DNA of 64,000 nucleotides from Bacillota bacterium (GTDB taxonomy: Bacteria; Bacillota; Clostridia; Christensenellales; SZUA-584), in NCBI GenBank assembly GCA_023406895.1, contig JAEXTV010000021.1, positions 1 to 64,000 of the forward strand. Direction: 5' to 3'. A model generated the notes under the pieces. It saw nothing but the letters and a program-made list of their open reading frames with translations, searched no databases and was not told the DNA's origin. Of this stretch, positions 17,282 to 25,583 are shown one piece after another. Numbering within the stretch: position 1 is the stretch's first letter; each line of letters begins with the position of its first letter. The position numbers and the translations under genes are program-made.

Positions 17282-18021
17282 TGGAAGCTGATTACAGAGT
17301 TCAAATTCAACAATTCGAAGGCCCGCTCGATCTGCTGCTGCATTTAATCGGCCGCGCACGTATTGATATCGAGCAGATTTTCGTGTCCGAAGTCACCGGG
17401 CAGTATCTTGATTATGTGGCCGACATGCCCACGCTCTCGATGGACCGCGCGAGCGAATTCATCGAGATGGCCGCCACACTTGTTTATATCAAATCGCGTA
17501 TGATACTGCCGTGTGAACCGGTGCAGGAGGAAGAAGAGGAAGACCCCGAACAGGAACTAATCGACCGTCTGAAGGCTTACAAGGTTTACAAGGACGCCGC
17601 GTTGGCGCTTAAAGAGCGCGAAGCCGCCGGGCTGGATGTGTATTACAAGCTGCCGGAGGAAATCTCATTCGGCGAAGAAAAATGGGAGATCGAGCAGATG
17701 ACGATGGACAGCCTCTGCGATGCATACAGAGAAGTGCTGCTAAGGCTGCCTGACGCGAACTATGAACGCGTCGAAGAGGTTCAGATACAAAAGGATATGT
17801 TCACCGTGAGGGAGCGCACCCGTTATATATTAAAGGCGCTCGGACGTATGGGCAGCGCCTCGTTCTTTTCGCTCTTTGCCCAGAGCCGTACGCGTCTCGA
17901 GGTCGCGGTGACTTTTTTGGCGCTGCTTGAGCTGATTCATAAGAACATGGTGTCAATCAGTCAGGAAGCGTGCTATCAGGATATCATCATCACAAGGAAA
18001 GAAGAGGTTGCCGCAGTTTGA
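17278..18021 (+). CDS. scpA: Segregation and condensation protein A
   Basis: ScpA is the kleisin that bridges the SMC heads in the bacterial condensin and helps to separate origins. The 247-residue protein shows the family N-terminus (YRVQIQQFEGPLDLLLHLI) and a C-terminal winged helix. The acidic run EEEEEDPEQE at about residue 84 is typical of the linker. The start (ATG 17278, or 17281) overlaps the protease stop, and the end overlaps scpB. No smc gene is in the window. Confidence 0.95.
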   Translation: MMEADYRVQIQQFEGPLDLLLHLIGRARIDIEQIFVSEVTGQYLDYVADMPTLSMDRASEFIEMAATLVYIKSRMILPCEPVQEEEEEDPEQELIDRLKAYKVYKDAALALKEREAAGLDVYYKLPEEISFGEEKWEIEQMTMDSLCDAYREVLLRLPDANYERVEEVQIQKDMFTVRERTRYILKALGRMGSASFFSLFAQSRTRLEVAVTFLALLELIHKNMVSISQEACYQDIIITRKEEVAAV

Positions 18022-18536
18022 GCGAACAGGAAATCATCAGCATTATCGATAGTATACTCTTCGTTTCGGGAGACGCCGTGGATTTAACGGAGCTCGCGGC
18101 TGCGCTGGAAATTGAGACGGACACGGTAAAAGCGGCTGTTGATGCGGAGATCGTGCGCAGACAGCGGCAAAACGCCGGCATACTGATTACACTTGTGGAC
18201 AACAAGCTTCAGCTCAGTTCCAACATGGCTTATGCGCCGTATATCGAAAGCGTGCTGCAGCCGGTTAAGAAATCGCGCCTGTCCCAGTCGATGGTGGAGA
18301 CACTCGCGATTATCGCCTATAAGCAGCCCATCACGCGCTATGAGATCGAGCAGATTCGCGGAGTCAAAAGCAACTATTCCGTTGCCGCTTTGATTGAAAA
18401 GGGGCTCATACTCCGGGCAGGCAAAAAAAAGACGTTGGGGAATCCCGTGCTGTACACCACGAGTGATGAATTTCTGAGGCATTTTCAGCTCCGTTCGCTC
18501 GACGACCTGCCGCCCATTGTAGAAGCCGAGTCCTGA
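18018..18536 (+). CDS. scpB: Segregation and condensation protein B
   Basis: ScpB binds ScpA and stabilises SMC. The 172-residue protein has two winged-helix domains: IIDSILFVSGDAVDLTELA opens the first, and ETLAIIAYKQPITRYEIEQIRG is the family signature in the second. I choose TTG 18018, overlapping the scpA stop as TTGA and 10 nt after GAGG. The frame continues upstream to 17970, but those residues are scpA in another frame. The tail after residue 165 is short compared with Bacillus ScpB. Confidence 0.92.
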   Translation: MSEQEIISIIDSILFVSGDAVDLTELAAALEIETDTVKAAVDAEIVRRQRQNAGILITLVDNKLQLSSNMAYAPYIESVLQPVKKSRLSQSMVETLAIIAYKQPITRYEIEQIRGVKSNYSVAALIEKGLILRAGKKKTLGNPVLYTTSDEFLRHFQLRSLDDLPPIVEAES

Positions 18537-18554
18537 ATTTAATTCATGAATTAG

Positions 18555-18603
18555 ATAATAATAACAACGTCGGTTCTTTTTAAGGAGGCGTTGTTTTTAT
18601 TAT
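18555..18603 (+). promoter_or_regulatory. Long hairpin with the Shine-Dalgarno in its loop
   Basis: 18555-18569 and 18589-18603 pair at 14 of 15 positions (a lower A/T part, then AACAACG/CGTTGTT). The 19-nt loop contains AAGGAGG (18582-18588). The 3' arm covers the ATT start codon at 18599. It could act as a weak terminator after scpB or as a translational control hairpin for the DUF2953 gene. Confidence 0.5.
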
Positions 18604-19153
18604 TGCCATAGCGGCAGCCGTAATCATATTGATTGCTTTATTGGCTGTAAAAGTAAAAGCGAAGCTGAGCTTTCATCACAACCGCTTCAAGGCGGCTGTG
18701 ACCTGGTTCGCTGTTCCTTTATTTAAAAGAGAATATGTGTTCCGGCGTGACGAAAAAGAATTGTTGACGCTGTATGCGATTCAGAAAAAGGGCAAGAAGC
18801 TGACGTTTTCGCTTGACGAACTGATCCGTTTATCCGCACCAAAAAAAGAAAAAAAAAGCAATACCAAAGAAGCGCTTAACTACTTGCATTCCAAAGCTTC
18901 GTACGATCTGAGAATAAAATTTGTCATCGGTACCGGTGATGCGATGCTGACAGCGTTCTCATGCGGACTGATGCAGATCGTTATCGGCACACTTTTCGCA
19001 ACGCGTGAGAATAAAAAAATTAAGTTGCAATCAGCCGTTGTCCCCGAGTTTTCAAAACAGGCGCTTTGCTTTGACGGCGACTGCATAATCAAGGCATCTC
19101 CGGTTCATATTATGATTGGGTATTTAATCTACAAAAAAACAATAAGGCGGTAA
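18599..19153 (+). CDS. DUF2953 membrane protein (YtfI-like), probable ATT start
   Basis: The protein of about 184 residues has one N-terminal membrane helix (IAIAAAVIILIALLAV), then a beta-rich domain with a Lys-rich stretch (APKKEKKSNTKEA), matching the DUF2953/YtfI family. Its Bacillus relative lies beside ytfJ, as this one lies beside gerW. No ATG, GTG or TTG is placed correctly after the strong AAGGAGG (18582-18588). The first TTG in frame (18629) has no ribosome site and would cut the helix. ATT at 18599 is 10 nt after the site and restores the helix, so I take it as the start. Confidence 0.7.
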   Translation: MIAIAAAVIILIALLAVKVKAKLSFHHNRFKAAVTWFAVPLFKREYVFRRDEKELLTLYAIQKKGKKLTFSLDELIRLSAPKKEKKSNTKEALNYLHSKASYDLRIKFVIGTGDAMLTAFSCGLMQIVIGTLFATRENKKIKLQSAVVPEFSKQALCFDGDCIIKASPVHIMIGYLIYKKTIRR

Positions 19154-19158
19154 ATGTT

Positions 19159-19554
19159 ATGCATCCAATTGAGAATATCATGCAAACGGCCATGAGTGAA
19201 ATTAAGGAAATGGTCGATGTCAATACGGTGGTCGGTGATCCGGTGATTTCCACCGACGGCTCCACAATTATTCCGATATCCAAGGTGTCGTTCGGTTTTG
19301 TTTCGGGTGGCGGTGAATACGGCAATGCCAAAGAGAACTCGGAGGATGAATCAAAGTATCCGTTTTCGGGGGGCGCTGGTTCGGGTGTTTGTATCACGCC
19401 GGTCGGATTTCTTGTGGTGAGTGAGGGTGACGTGAAGCTGTTGCCTGTGTCGGGAAGAACGCTGATGGATCAGATGATGGAAACGGTACCGCGCGTGATT
19501 TCGGAGATCAAGGATGCGATTCATTGTTGCCGTGATGAAGAAGGAGTGGAATAG
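19159..19554 (+). CDS. gerW: GerW family sporulation protein (YtfJ)
   Basis: The 131-residue protein matches GerW/YtfJ: MHPIENIMQTAMSEIKEMVDVNTVVGDPV, then STIIPISKVSFGFVSGGGEYG and the later GVCITPVGFLVV. In Bacillus GerW is a forespore protein needed for normal germination; the molecular activity is not known. A Gly-rich central loop is typical of the family. It lies 5 bp after the DUF2953 gene, in the conserved ytfI-ytfJ order, and its end overlaps the region used as the dacF ribosome site. Confidence 0.92.
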   Translation: MHPIENIMQTAMSEIKEMVDVNTVVGDPVISTDGSTIIPISKVSFGFVSGGGEYGNAKENSEDESKYPFSGGAGSGVCITPVGFLVVSEGDVKLLPVSGRTLMDQMMETVPRVISEIKDAIHCCRDEEGVE

Positions 19555-19558
19555 TCAA

Positions 19559-20710
19559 TTGAAGCATTATGTTGCAAGAATCACAGCGGTTTTGCTTCTC
19601 TTTTCAGCCGTCTTTGCTTATAATACACATAATGCGAGAGCGGAAGGCGTGGACGTATCCGCAAACGCCGCTGTTGTGATGGAAGCCACTACGGGCCGTG
19701 TGCTCTATGAGAAGAACGCACATGAGAAGATGCCGATGGCTTCGACCACAAAGGTGATGACGGCGCTTGTTGCGCTTGAATACGGCAATTTAAACGATAT
19801 TGTGACCGTCAGCAAAAACGCGAGCGGCGTCGAAGGTTCGTCAATATGGCTGTCGGTCGGTGAAAAGATGTCGCTGTCGGATATGCTTTATGGGCTGATG
19901 CTCGCATCGGGCAACGATGCAGCCGTGGCCATTGCCGAACATGTGGGCGGCAGTGTGGATGCGTTTGTGGAAATGATGAACAAAAAAGCCCAGGAGATTG
20001 GTGCGTATGATACGCATTTTATGAATCCCAACGGGCTGCCTGTGGAAGGGCATTATACGACGGCCTTCGATCTCGCGCTGATCAGTGCCTATGCGATGCG
20101 CAATCCGGCTTTTTGCGAAATCGTGAAAACACAGTATAAAACGCTGCCGTGGGAAGGCCATGAGTGGGACAGGGTTGTCAAGAATAAGAACAAGATACTT
20201 TGGAACTACGAAGGCGGCAACGGTATTAAAACAGGTTTTACAAAAGAAGCCGGGCGGTGCCTGACAGCCGCGGCTCAGCGCGAAAATATGCAGCTGGTTT
20301 CGGTGGTGCTCAGCGCGCCGAATATGTTTGAAGATTGCATGGCGCTGATGGATTATGGTTTTGAAAATTATCAAAACAAAGTCATCGTACAGCAAGGCGA
20401 GCTCATCGGTGATGTGGCTGTGGTTGAGGGCATGCAGGATAGCTTCCCCGTATACACGGACACGGATATCTCTTACCCGCTGACCGACGAGGAATACGGG
20501 CAGATTCAAAAGACAGTCCATTTGGAAGAAAAGGTAGAAGCGCCGGTCAGCAAAGGGCTGGTTGTGGGAACGGTTGATCTTTGGCTTGGGGAACAGAGGC
20601 TCTGCTCGGTTGAACTCAAATCCGCATGCCAAATCGGAGAAAACTCGTATCCGTACAATTTGAATAGGTTGCTCAAATATTGGACAAAGGCATGGATACC
20701 CGATATGTAA
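19559..20710 (+). CDS. dacF: D-alanyl-D-alanine carboxypeptidase (DacF-like)
   Basis: This penicillin-binding protein trims the terminal D-Ala from peptidoglycan stem peptides. Counted from TTG 19559 it has 383 residues: a signal peptide (ITAVLLLFSAVFA, cleavage near ARA-EG at 27-29), the catalytic STTK tetrad at 62-65, SGN near 117 and KTG near 221, then a C-terminal beta domain. AAGGAG (19541-19546) is 12 nt before TTG 19559; in-frame GTG/ATG starts at 19532-19535 lack a site but are possible. The neighbouring gerW fits a forespore cortex role, which is inference. Confidence 0.92.
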   Translation: MKHYVARITAVLLLFSAVFAYNTHNARAEGVDVSANAAVVMEATTGRVLYEKNAHEKMPMASTTKVMTALVALEYGNLNDIVTVSKNASGVEGSSIWLSVGEKMSLSDMLYGLMLASGNDAAVAIAEHVGGSVDAFVEMMNKKAQEIGAYDTHFMNPNGLPVEGHYTTAFDLALISAYAMRNPAFCEIVKTQYKTLPWEGHEWDRVVKNKNKILWNYEGGNGIKTGFTKEAGRCLTAAAQRENMQLVSVVLSAPNMFEDCMALMDYGFENYQNKVIVQQGELIGDVAVVEGMQDSFPVYTDTDISYPLTDEEYGQIQKTVHLEEKVEAPVSKGLVVGTVDLWLGEQRLCSVELKSACQIGENSYPYNLNRLLKYWTKAWIPDM

Positions 20711-20729
20711 ACATAAAAAGGAGGGTTTT

Positions 20730-21461
20730 GTGAGGTTAAACAAATTCATCGCATCGTGTGGTGCCGCTTCAAGGCGAGGAGCCGACGCGCTTGTTGAGGC
20801 AGGCCGGGTCAGCGTGAACGGCAGCGTGGTAAAAAGCCACGGCATGGATATTGACGAAAAGTCGGACACGGTCTGTGTGGACGGCGCAAAGCTGCAGCCG
20901 GAATCGGAAAAGATTTATATCATGCTGAATAAGCCGGCCGGTGTTTTATGCACCTGTCATGATGACCGTGGCAGAAAGACAGTGCTCGATATTGTGAAAG
21001 ACGTGGATGAGAGGCTATTTCCGGTCGGCCGGCTCGATTACAACACGGAAGGGCTGCTGCTGATGACCAACGACGGTGACTTCGCGTTTCGGTGTACACA
21101 CCCAAGCCATGAGCAAAACAAAACTTACTTTGCGAAGGTGAAAGGCGAACTGACGGCGCAAACAATAAGTAAGCTTGAGAGGGGAATTGACATAGACGGC
21201 AGGATGACCTCGGAAGCAAAAGTCACTGTATTGGAACACACCGGCAGTGTATCCTCGCTCTCAATCACCATTCACGAAGGCAGAAACAGACAGGTAAGAA
21301 AAATGCTAGAAGCAGTCGGCTGCCCTGTGTATTACCTGAAAAGAACGGCGATAGGCCAATTGGGTTTGGGGAATTTGCCCCTGGGTCAATGGCGGCATTT
21401 AACCGGGAAGGATTTTTCTCTTCTCGGTATTGTTATGTTTTCAAAAAGCTCTACAAATTGA
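20730..21461 (+). CDS. rluB: Pseudouridine synthase, RluB/RsuA family
   Basis: The enzyme converts uridine to pseudouridine in rRNA (23S for RluB). The 243-residue protein has an S4 RNA-binding domain (residues 1-60; RLNKFIASCGAASRRGADAL), then the catalytic domain with the Asp in GRLDYNTEGLLLMTND near residue 103 and the late motif EGRNRQVRKMLEAVGCPV. GTG 20730 follows AAAAGGAGGG. scpB-dacF-rluB order is usual in Firmicutes. Confidence 0.93.
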   Translation: MRLNKFIASCGAASRRGADALVEAGRVSVNGSVVKSHGMDIDEKSDTVCVDGAKLQPESEKIYIMLNKPAGVLCTCHDDRGRKTVLDIVKDVDERLFPVGRLDYNTEGLLLMTNDGDFAFRCTHPSHEQNKTYFAKVKGELTAQTISKLERGIDIDGRMTSEAKVTVLEHTGSVSSLSITIHEGRNRQVRKMLEAVGCPVYYLKRTAIGQLGLGNLPLGQWRHLTGKDFSLLGIVMFSKSSTN

Positions 21462-21615
21462 TATAATTATTTGTGAATAAATAAACAAATCTAATAAAAA
21501 TAAAGGATTATAGGGGATAGATGTAGAAATACGAATATGGGGTAAGTTGTTAGTATTCAATACTGTTTTTTTATATAGACAGTTTTTTATAGAATTCATA
21601 TGGAGGTTTTACTAC

Positions 21616-23115
21616 ATGAGCGAACTAAACGGGTTTGACTTACTGGCTCAAAAAAGACTTGCCGCATCCATGAGCGGCGGAAAAGAGCTGACTGACGCCC
21701 AGCATTCAAAGTCAAAGTTGACCGCAAGAGAACGCATTGAAAAGCTGCTGGATGCTCAAAGCTTTGTTGAGACATACGCGTTTGTTCAGCACTCGAACGC
21801 CTTGGAAGGGCTCAAAGAAGTCAGCGCTCCGGGCGAAGGTGTTGTCACGGGCTACGGCACGGTCGGCGGACGCGGTGTTTATGTGTTCTCTCAGGATTAC
21901 ACGGTGATGGGCGGAGCGATTGGTACCATGCATGCACGCAAAATCTGCAAGCTGATGGAGCTCGCCGGCAAGACAGGACTGCCTGTGGTGGGACTTCTTG
22001 ATTCGATGGGGGCAAGAATTGGCGAAGGTGCAGGGACTCTGGAGGGCTTCGGCAGCATACTATCGAAAATGGCCGAGTTGTCGGGTGTTGTGCCTATGAT
22101 TACGGTGATTTGCGGCCAATGCGCGGGGACGGCGGCATTCTTTGCACCTTTGAGCGATTTTGTATTTATGACGGAAGGCATCGGCGGTATCTACACATCC
22201 GCACCGGGTGCTTTTAATGAAATGGGCATCGATTCGGACGCGAATGCACTTGGCGGCGCTGCCGTGCATGCCGAAAAAACAGGGATGGCCCACTTCAAGT
22301 GTGCAAGCGAAAGCGATACATTTATAAAAGTACAGCAGCTTTTGTCGTATCTTCCTGATAATAACCTTGTGGACGCATCGATGGTTGACTGTACGGATGA
22401 TTTGAACCGTATGATTCAAAACTATGAAGGCGCTTACGATGCGCGAGAGATGGTCGGTTCCGTGCTGGATAACGGTGTCTTATTTGAAGTTCAGGAGTCG
22501 TTTGCGCCAACAATGCTGACCGGCTTTGGCCGCATCAACGGGCGCACAGTCGGCGCAGTGGCCAATGCTTCGGGAGCGGAAATTGATGCAAAAGGCGCTG
22601 AAAAAGCCGCGGGCTTTGTGAGCTTTTGCGATGCGTTCGGTCTTCCTGTTGTTACGTTTACCGATACGCCCGGTTTTGTTAAAAACAAAGCGCAGGAGCA
22701 GTGCTGCCTGATACCATCGGGAGGACGTCTGATAAGAGCCTATGCGGAAGCCACGGTACCGATGCTGACGGTGATCACAGGCAAGGCCATCGGTGCGGGT
22801 TATGTCGCTATGGGGCCAAAAGCTCTGGGCGCGGATATGGTTTTCGCATGGCCGAATGCGCAGATTTCATGCGTCTCCGCCGAAGCTGCCGCCATCATTC
22901 TGCAGGACAGCCTGAAGGGCTCCGACGGATCGAGAGAAGAAGCGGCCGATTCCTATGCCAAAACATTTGCATCTCCGTGGGAAGCGGCAAAAATGGGTTA
23001 CGTGGATGAAGTGATTTATCCTTCAGAAACCCGCCAGCGATTGGTGGGTGCTTTAGAGCTGGCTCTTGGCAAACGTGACAGTAAACTGCCTAAGAAGCAC
23101 GGCACCAGGCTGTAA
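21616..23115 (+). CDS. mmdA: Acyl-CoA carboxyltransferase subunit (MMDA alpha / transcarboxylase 12S-like)
   Basis: The 500-residue protein belongs to the biotin-dependent carboxyltransferase family that uses acyl-CoA (methylmalonyl-CoA decarboxylase alpha, propionyl-CoA carboxylase beta, transcarboxylase 12S). KLTARERIEKLLD is the N-terminal signature. The two crotonase-like halves show ARIGEGAGTLEGFGSI and AQISCVSAEAAAIIL. ATG 21616 follows GGAGG (21602-21606); the frame opens upstream at 21547 without support. Within 1 kb lie a small delta-like subunit, a biotin carrier and a 5S-like subunit, so a methylmalonyl-CoA to pyruvate carboxyl transfer is possible. Confidence 0.88.
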   Translation: MSELNGFDLLAQKRLAASMSGGKELTDAQHSKSKLTARERIEKLLDAQSFVETYAFVQHSNALEGLKEVSAPGEGVVTGYGTVGGRGVYVFSQDYTVMGGAIGTMHARKICKLMELAGKTGLPVVGLLDSMGARIGEGAGTLEGFGSILSKMAELSGVVPMITVICGQCAGTAAFFAPLSDFVFMTEGIGGIYTSAPGAFNEMGIDSDANALGGAAVHAEKTGMAHFKCASESDTFIKVQQLLSYLPDNNLVDASMVDCTDDLNRMIQNYEGAYDAREMVGSVLDNGVLFEVQESFAPTMLTGFGRINGRTVGAVANASGAEIDAKGAEKAAGFVSFCDAFGLPVVTFTDTPGFVKNKAQEQCCLIPSGGRLIRAYAEATVPMLTVITGKAIGAGYVAMGPKALGADMVFAWPNAQISCVSAEAAAIILQDSLKGSDGSREEAADSYAKTFASPWEAAKMGYVDEVIYPSETRQRLVGALELALGKRDSKLPKKHGTRL

Positions 23116-23131
23116 AAGGAGGATCTGAAAT

Positions 23132-23374
23132 ATGTTTGGATCAAAAAAGAAAAAAGCGGAAATGATTGCCGCAGATCAAGCTGTTGCCGCAGCTGCTCCG
23201 GCCATGAAGCCCGCTGATGATCCAGCCTTGATCGCGGTGATTGCAGCGGCAATAGCCGCGGCTCTTGGCACTTCGGCAAACGGCATCGTCATCAGATCAA
23301 TCAAGCGTACCGGCCGCAATGTCCCTGAGTGGGGCGCACGAGGCCGTTTGGAACAGATTTCTAACAGATTCTAA
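23132..23374 (+). CDS. Small delta-like subunit of the carboxyltransferase complex
   Basis: The 80-residue protein has a Lys-rich start (FGSKKKKAE), an Ala-rich stretch, and a C-terminal part (LIAVIAAAIAAALGT, VIRSIKRTGRN, EWGARGRLEQ) resembling the C-terminal region of OadG and of MMDA delta chains, which help to assemble these decarboxylases. The usual N-terminal membrane helix of OadG is absent; the Ala-rich helix at 31-45 is only moderately hydrophobic. It follows mmdA by 16 bp with AAAGGAGG. Confidence 0.7.
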   Translation: MFGSKKKKAEMIAADQAVAAAAPAMKPADDPALIAVIAAAIAAALGTSANGIVIRSIKRTGRNVPEWGARGRLEQISNRF

Positions 23375-23397
23375 CAATTTTGTGGAGGCAATGAATT

Positions 23398-23808
23398 ATG
23401 CGTAAATTTAAAATCAACGTGAACGGCACAAGCTACGACGTCGAAGTGGAAGAACTCGGTGGGTTCTCTGCGCCCGCAATGGTTTCTGCGCCCGTGGCAG
23501 CTCCAGCACCCGTAGCAGCTCCTGCACCCGTGGCAGCTTCTGCGCCCGTGGCAGCTCCTGCACCCGCAGCCCCTGCGGCGGCTCCTGTAGCCGGCGGAGC
23601 ACAGGTGAAAGCGCCGATGCCGGGTGCTATTCTTGATGTCAAGGTCAGCGTGGGCGATACGGTAAAAGAAGGCGATGTGTTGATGATTCTCGAAGCTATG
23701 AAGATGGAAAATGACATTCTTGCGCCTCAGAGCGGCAAAGTGGCTGCGGTGCAGGCTTCCAAAGGATCAAGCGTCAATGCCGGAGACTTGCTGGCAGTCA
23801 TCGCGTAA
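23398..23808 (+). CDS. mmdC: Biotin carboxyl carrier subunit (MMDA gamma / 1.3S-like)
   Basis: The 136-residue carrier has a short N-terminal segment (RKFKINVNGTSYDVEVEEL), a flexible Ala-Pro linker at about 24-66 made of repeated PAPVAA units, and a biotinyl domain. The biotinylated lysine is K102 in the invariant EAMKMEN. It carries the carboxyl group between the two carboxyltransferase subunits. TGGAGG precedes ATG 23398. The linker DNA is repetitive, and the antisense open frames there are artefacts. Confidence 0.94.
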   Translation: MRKFKINVNGTSYDVEVEELGGFSAPAMVSAPVAAPAPVAAPAPVAASAPVAAPAPAAPAAAPVAGGAQVKAPMPGAILDVKVSVGDTVKEGDVLMILEAMKMENDILAPQSGKVAAVQASKGSSVNAGDLLAVIA

Positions 23809-24047
23809 ACTGTTTTTATCTGAATTTCTCCGAAGCGCAAAGCACATTGCAATGCAGGAATATTTAAATGCAGATTCTGTGTGCCTTTAGATGACCGGTA
23901 TTTGGGCAAAGGCTTTGGCACTCGCGGAGAAATAGTTTGATACGATATGGCCTGCGTTATCGAAACGGATGCCAGTATCGCGAAGCTGTTGTGAAATAAT
24001 TAAATTTTCACATGGCAGACAATATGAAGAATTGGAGGTTTCTATAG

Positions 24048-25445
24048 ATGGGAAAAGTGAATATAACAGATACGATATTAAGAGACGCACATCAGTCCCA
24101 TGCGGCAACGCGTATGAAAACTGCCGATATGCTGCCCGCGGCCAAGATGCTCAACGAAGTGGGTTACTGGTCGCTTGAAACGTGGGGCGGTGCCACATTC
24201 GACTCCTGCCTGCGTTTTCTAAATGAAGACCCGTGGGAAAGACTGCGCGTCCTTAAAAAAGCCATGCCCGACACAAAAATGCAGATGCTTCTTCGCGGCC
24301 AGAACATACTCGGCTACCGTCATTATTCCGATGATGTGGTGGACCTGTTTGTACAAAAAGCGATTGAAAACGGCATTGATGTCATCAGAATATTTGATGC
24401 ACTCAATGATACCAGAAATATGAAACGTGCCATGGAAGCCACAATAAAATTCGGCGGCCACTGCGAAGCAGCGATTTCTTACACGATCAGCCCGGTACAC
24501 ACACGCGCCTATTTCGTGAAGCTGGCGCAGGAACTGGAGAAGATGGGTGCACACACAATCTGCATCAAGGATATGGCGAATCTGCTGCTTCCTTACGAAG
24601 CGTACGACCTCGTTAAAGAGCTTAAGAAAGCCGTCAAAGTACCGATTCATGTCCATACGCACAACGCGACGGGTACGGGTGACATGGTTTACTTAAAGGC
24701 GATCGAAGCGGGTGCGGACATTGTGGATTGCGCGCTTTCTCCGCTTGCCAACGGCACATCTCAGCCGTGCACGGAAGCGCTTGTGGCCACATTGCAGGGC
24801 ACGCCGTATGATACAGGTATCGATATCAAGCTGCTGAGCCAAATCGCGGAGCACTTTAAGAAGGTGGCCGCAAGAATGAAAGCCGAAGGCATCATCAAGC
24901 CCGGCGTGCTCGGTGTGGATGTGAATACGCTGCTGTATCAGGTTCCGGGCGGCATGTTCAGCAATCTGCTTGACCAGCTTGAAAAAGCCGGTAAGCTTGA
25001 TCAGCTGGACGACGTTTTAAGAGAAGTCCCGCGCGTTCGAGAAGAGTTCGGTTATCCGCCGCTTGTAACACCCACCAGCCAGATTGTCGGCACACAGGCT
25101 GTGTTCAACGTGATTGCGGGTGAACGCTATAAAATGGTCACAAAAGAGAGCAAAGCGCTGCTGCGCGGTGAGTATGGCCGTTTGCCCGCCGAGGTAGACC
25201 CGGATGTCCGCAAGAAGTGCATCGGCGACGACGAAGTGATCACACACCGTCCTGCGGATGATTTGGCCCCTGAACTTGATAAGCTCAGAGAAGAAGTGAA
25301 GCCGTGGATGGAACAGGAAGAGGATGTTCTTTCTTACGCACTGTTCCCGCAGGTGGCTCAGAAATTCTTCGAGTTCCGTCAGGGTCAGAAGTACGGTGTT
25401 GATTCGTCGACAATGGACAAAACCAACATGATTCATCCCGCTTAA
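24048..25445 (+). CDS. Carboxyltransferase subunit, oxaloacetate decarboxylase alpha / transcarboxylase 5S-like
   Basis: The 465-residue protein has the pyruvate/oxaloacetate carboxyltransferase TIM barrel: TDTILRDAHQSHAATRM, the LRGQN segment, FDALNDTRN, IKDMANLL and the metal ligands in HVHTHNATGTGD, then the conserved PYC/OADA domain. It ends without a biotin domain, as in the Propionibacterium 5S subunit, and the biotin is supplied by the separate carrier upstream. The 239-bp gap before it holds no gene. It could instead serve an oxaloacetate decarboxylase or pyruvate carboxylase whose other subunits lie elsewhere. Confidence 0.9.
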   Translation: MGKVNITDTILRDAHQSHAATRMKTADMLPAAKMLNEVGYWSLETWGGATFDSCLRFLNEDPWERLRVLKKAMPDTKMQMLLRGQNILGYRHYSDDVVDLFVQKAIENGIDVIRIFDALNDTRNMKRAMEATIKFGGHCEAAISYTISPVHTRAYFVKLAQELEKMGAHTICIKDMANLLLPYEAYDLVKELKKAVKVPIHVHTHNATGTGDMVYLKAIEAGADIVDCALSPLANGTSQPCTEALVATLQGTPYDTGIDIKLLSQIAEHFKKVAARMKAEGIIKPGVLGVDVNTLLYQVPGGMFSNLLDQLEKAGKLDQLDDVLREVPRVREEFGYPPLVTPTSQIVGTQAVFNVIAGERYKMVTKESKALLRGEYGRLPAEVDPDVRKKCIGDDEVITHRPADDLAPELDKLREEVKPWMEQEEDVLSYALFPQVAQKFFEFRQGQKYGVDSSTMDKTNMIHPA

Positions 25446-25494
25446 TCAGCGGCTGAAAACGCAGGGAATTATCTGGTTATAATGGTCTTTGAAG

Positions 25495-25535
25495 CCGGAA
25501 AAAATATTGAATTTTCCGGAATGATGGATTATGAT
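25495..25535 (+). promoter_or_regulatory. gapA promoter with overlapping palindrome
   Basis: TTGAAT (25507-25512), 17 bp, then TATGAT (25530-25535). A perfect 8-bp inverted repeat CCGGAAAA-N9-TTTTCCGG (25495-25519) covers the -35, which is a typical repressor position. Confidence 0.6.
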
Positions 25536-25583
25536 ATACCGAGATAAAAAGATTAGTAAAATCTATTAGGAGGACAATTTTTT

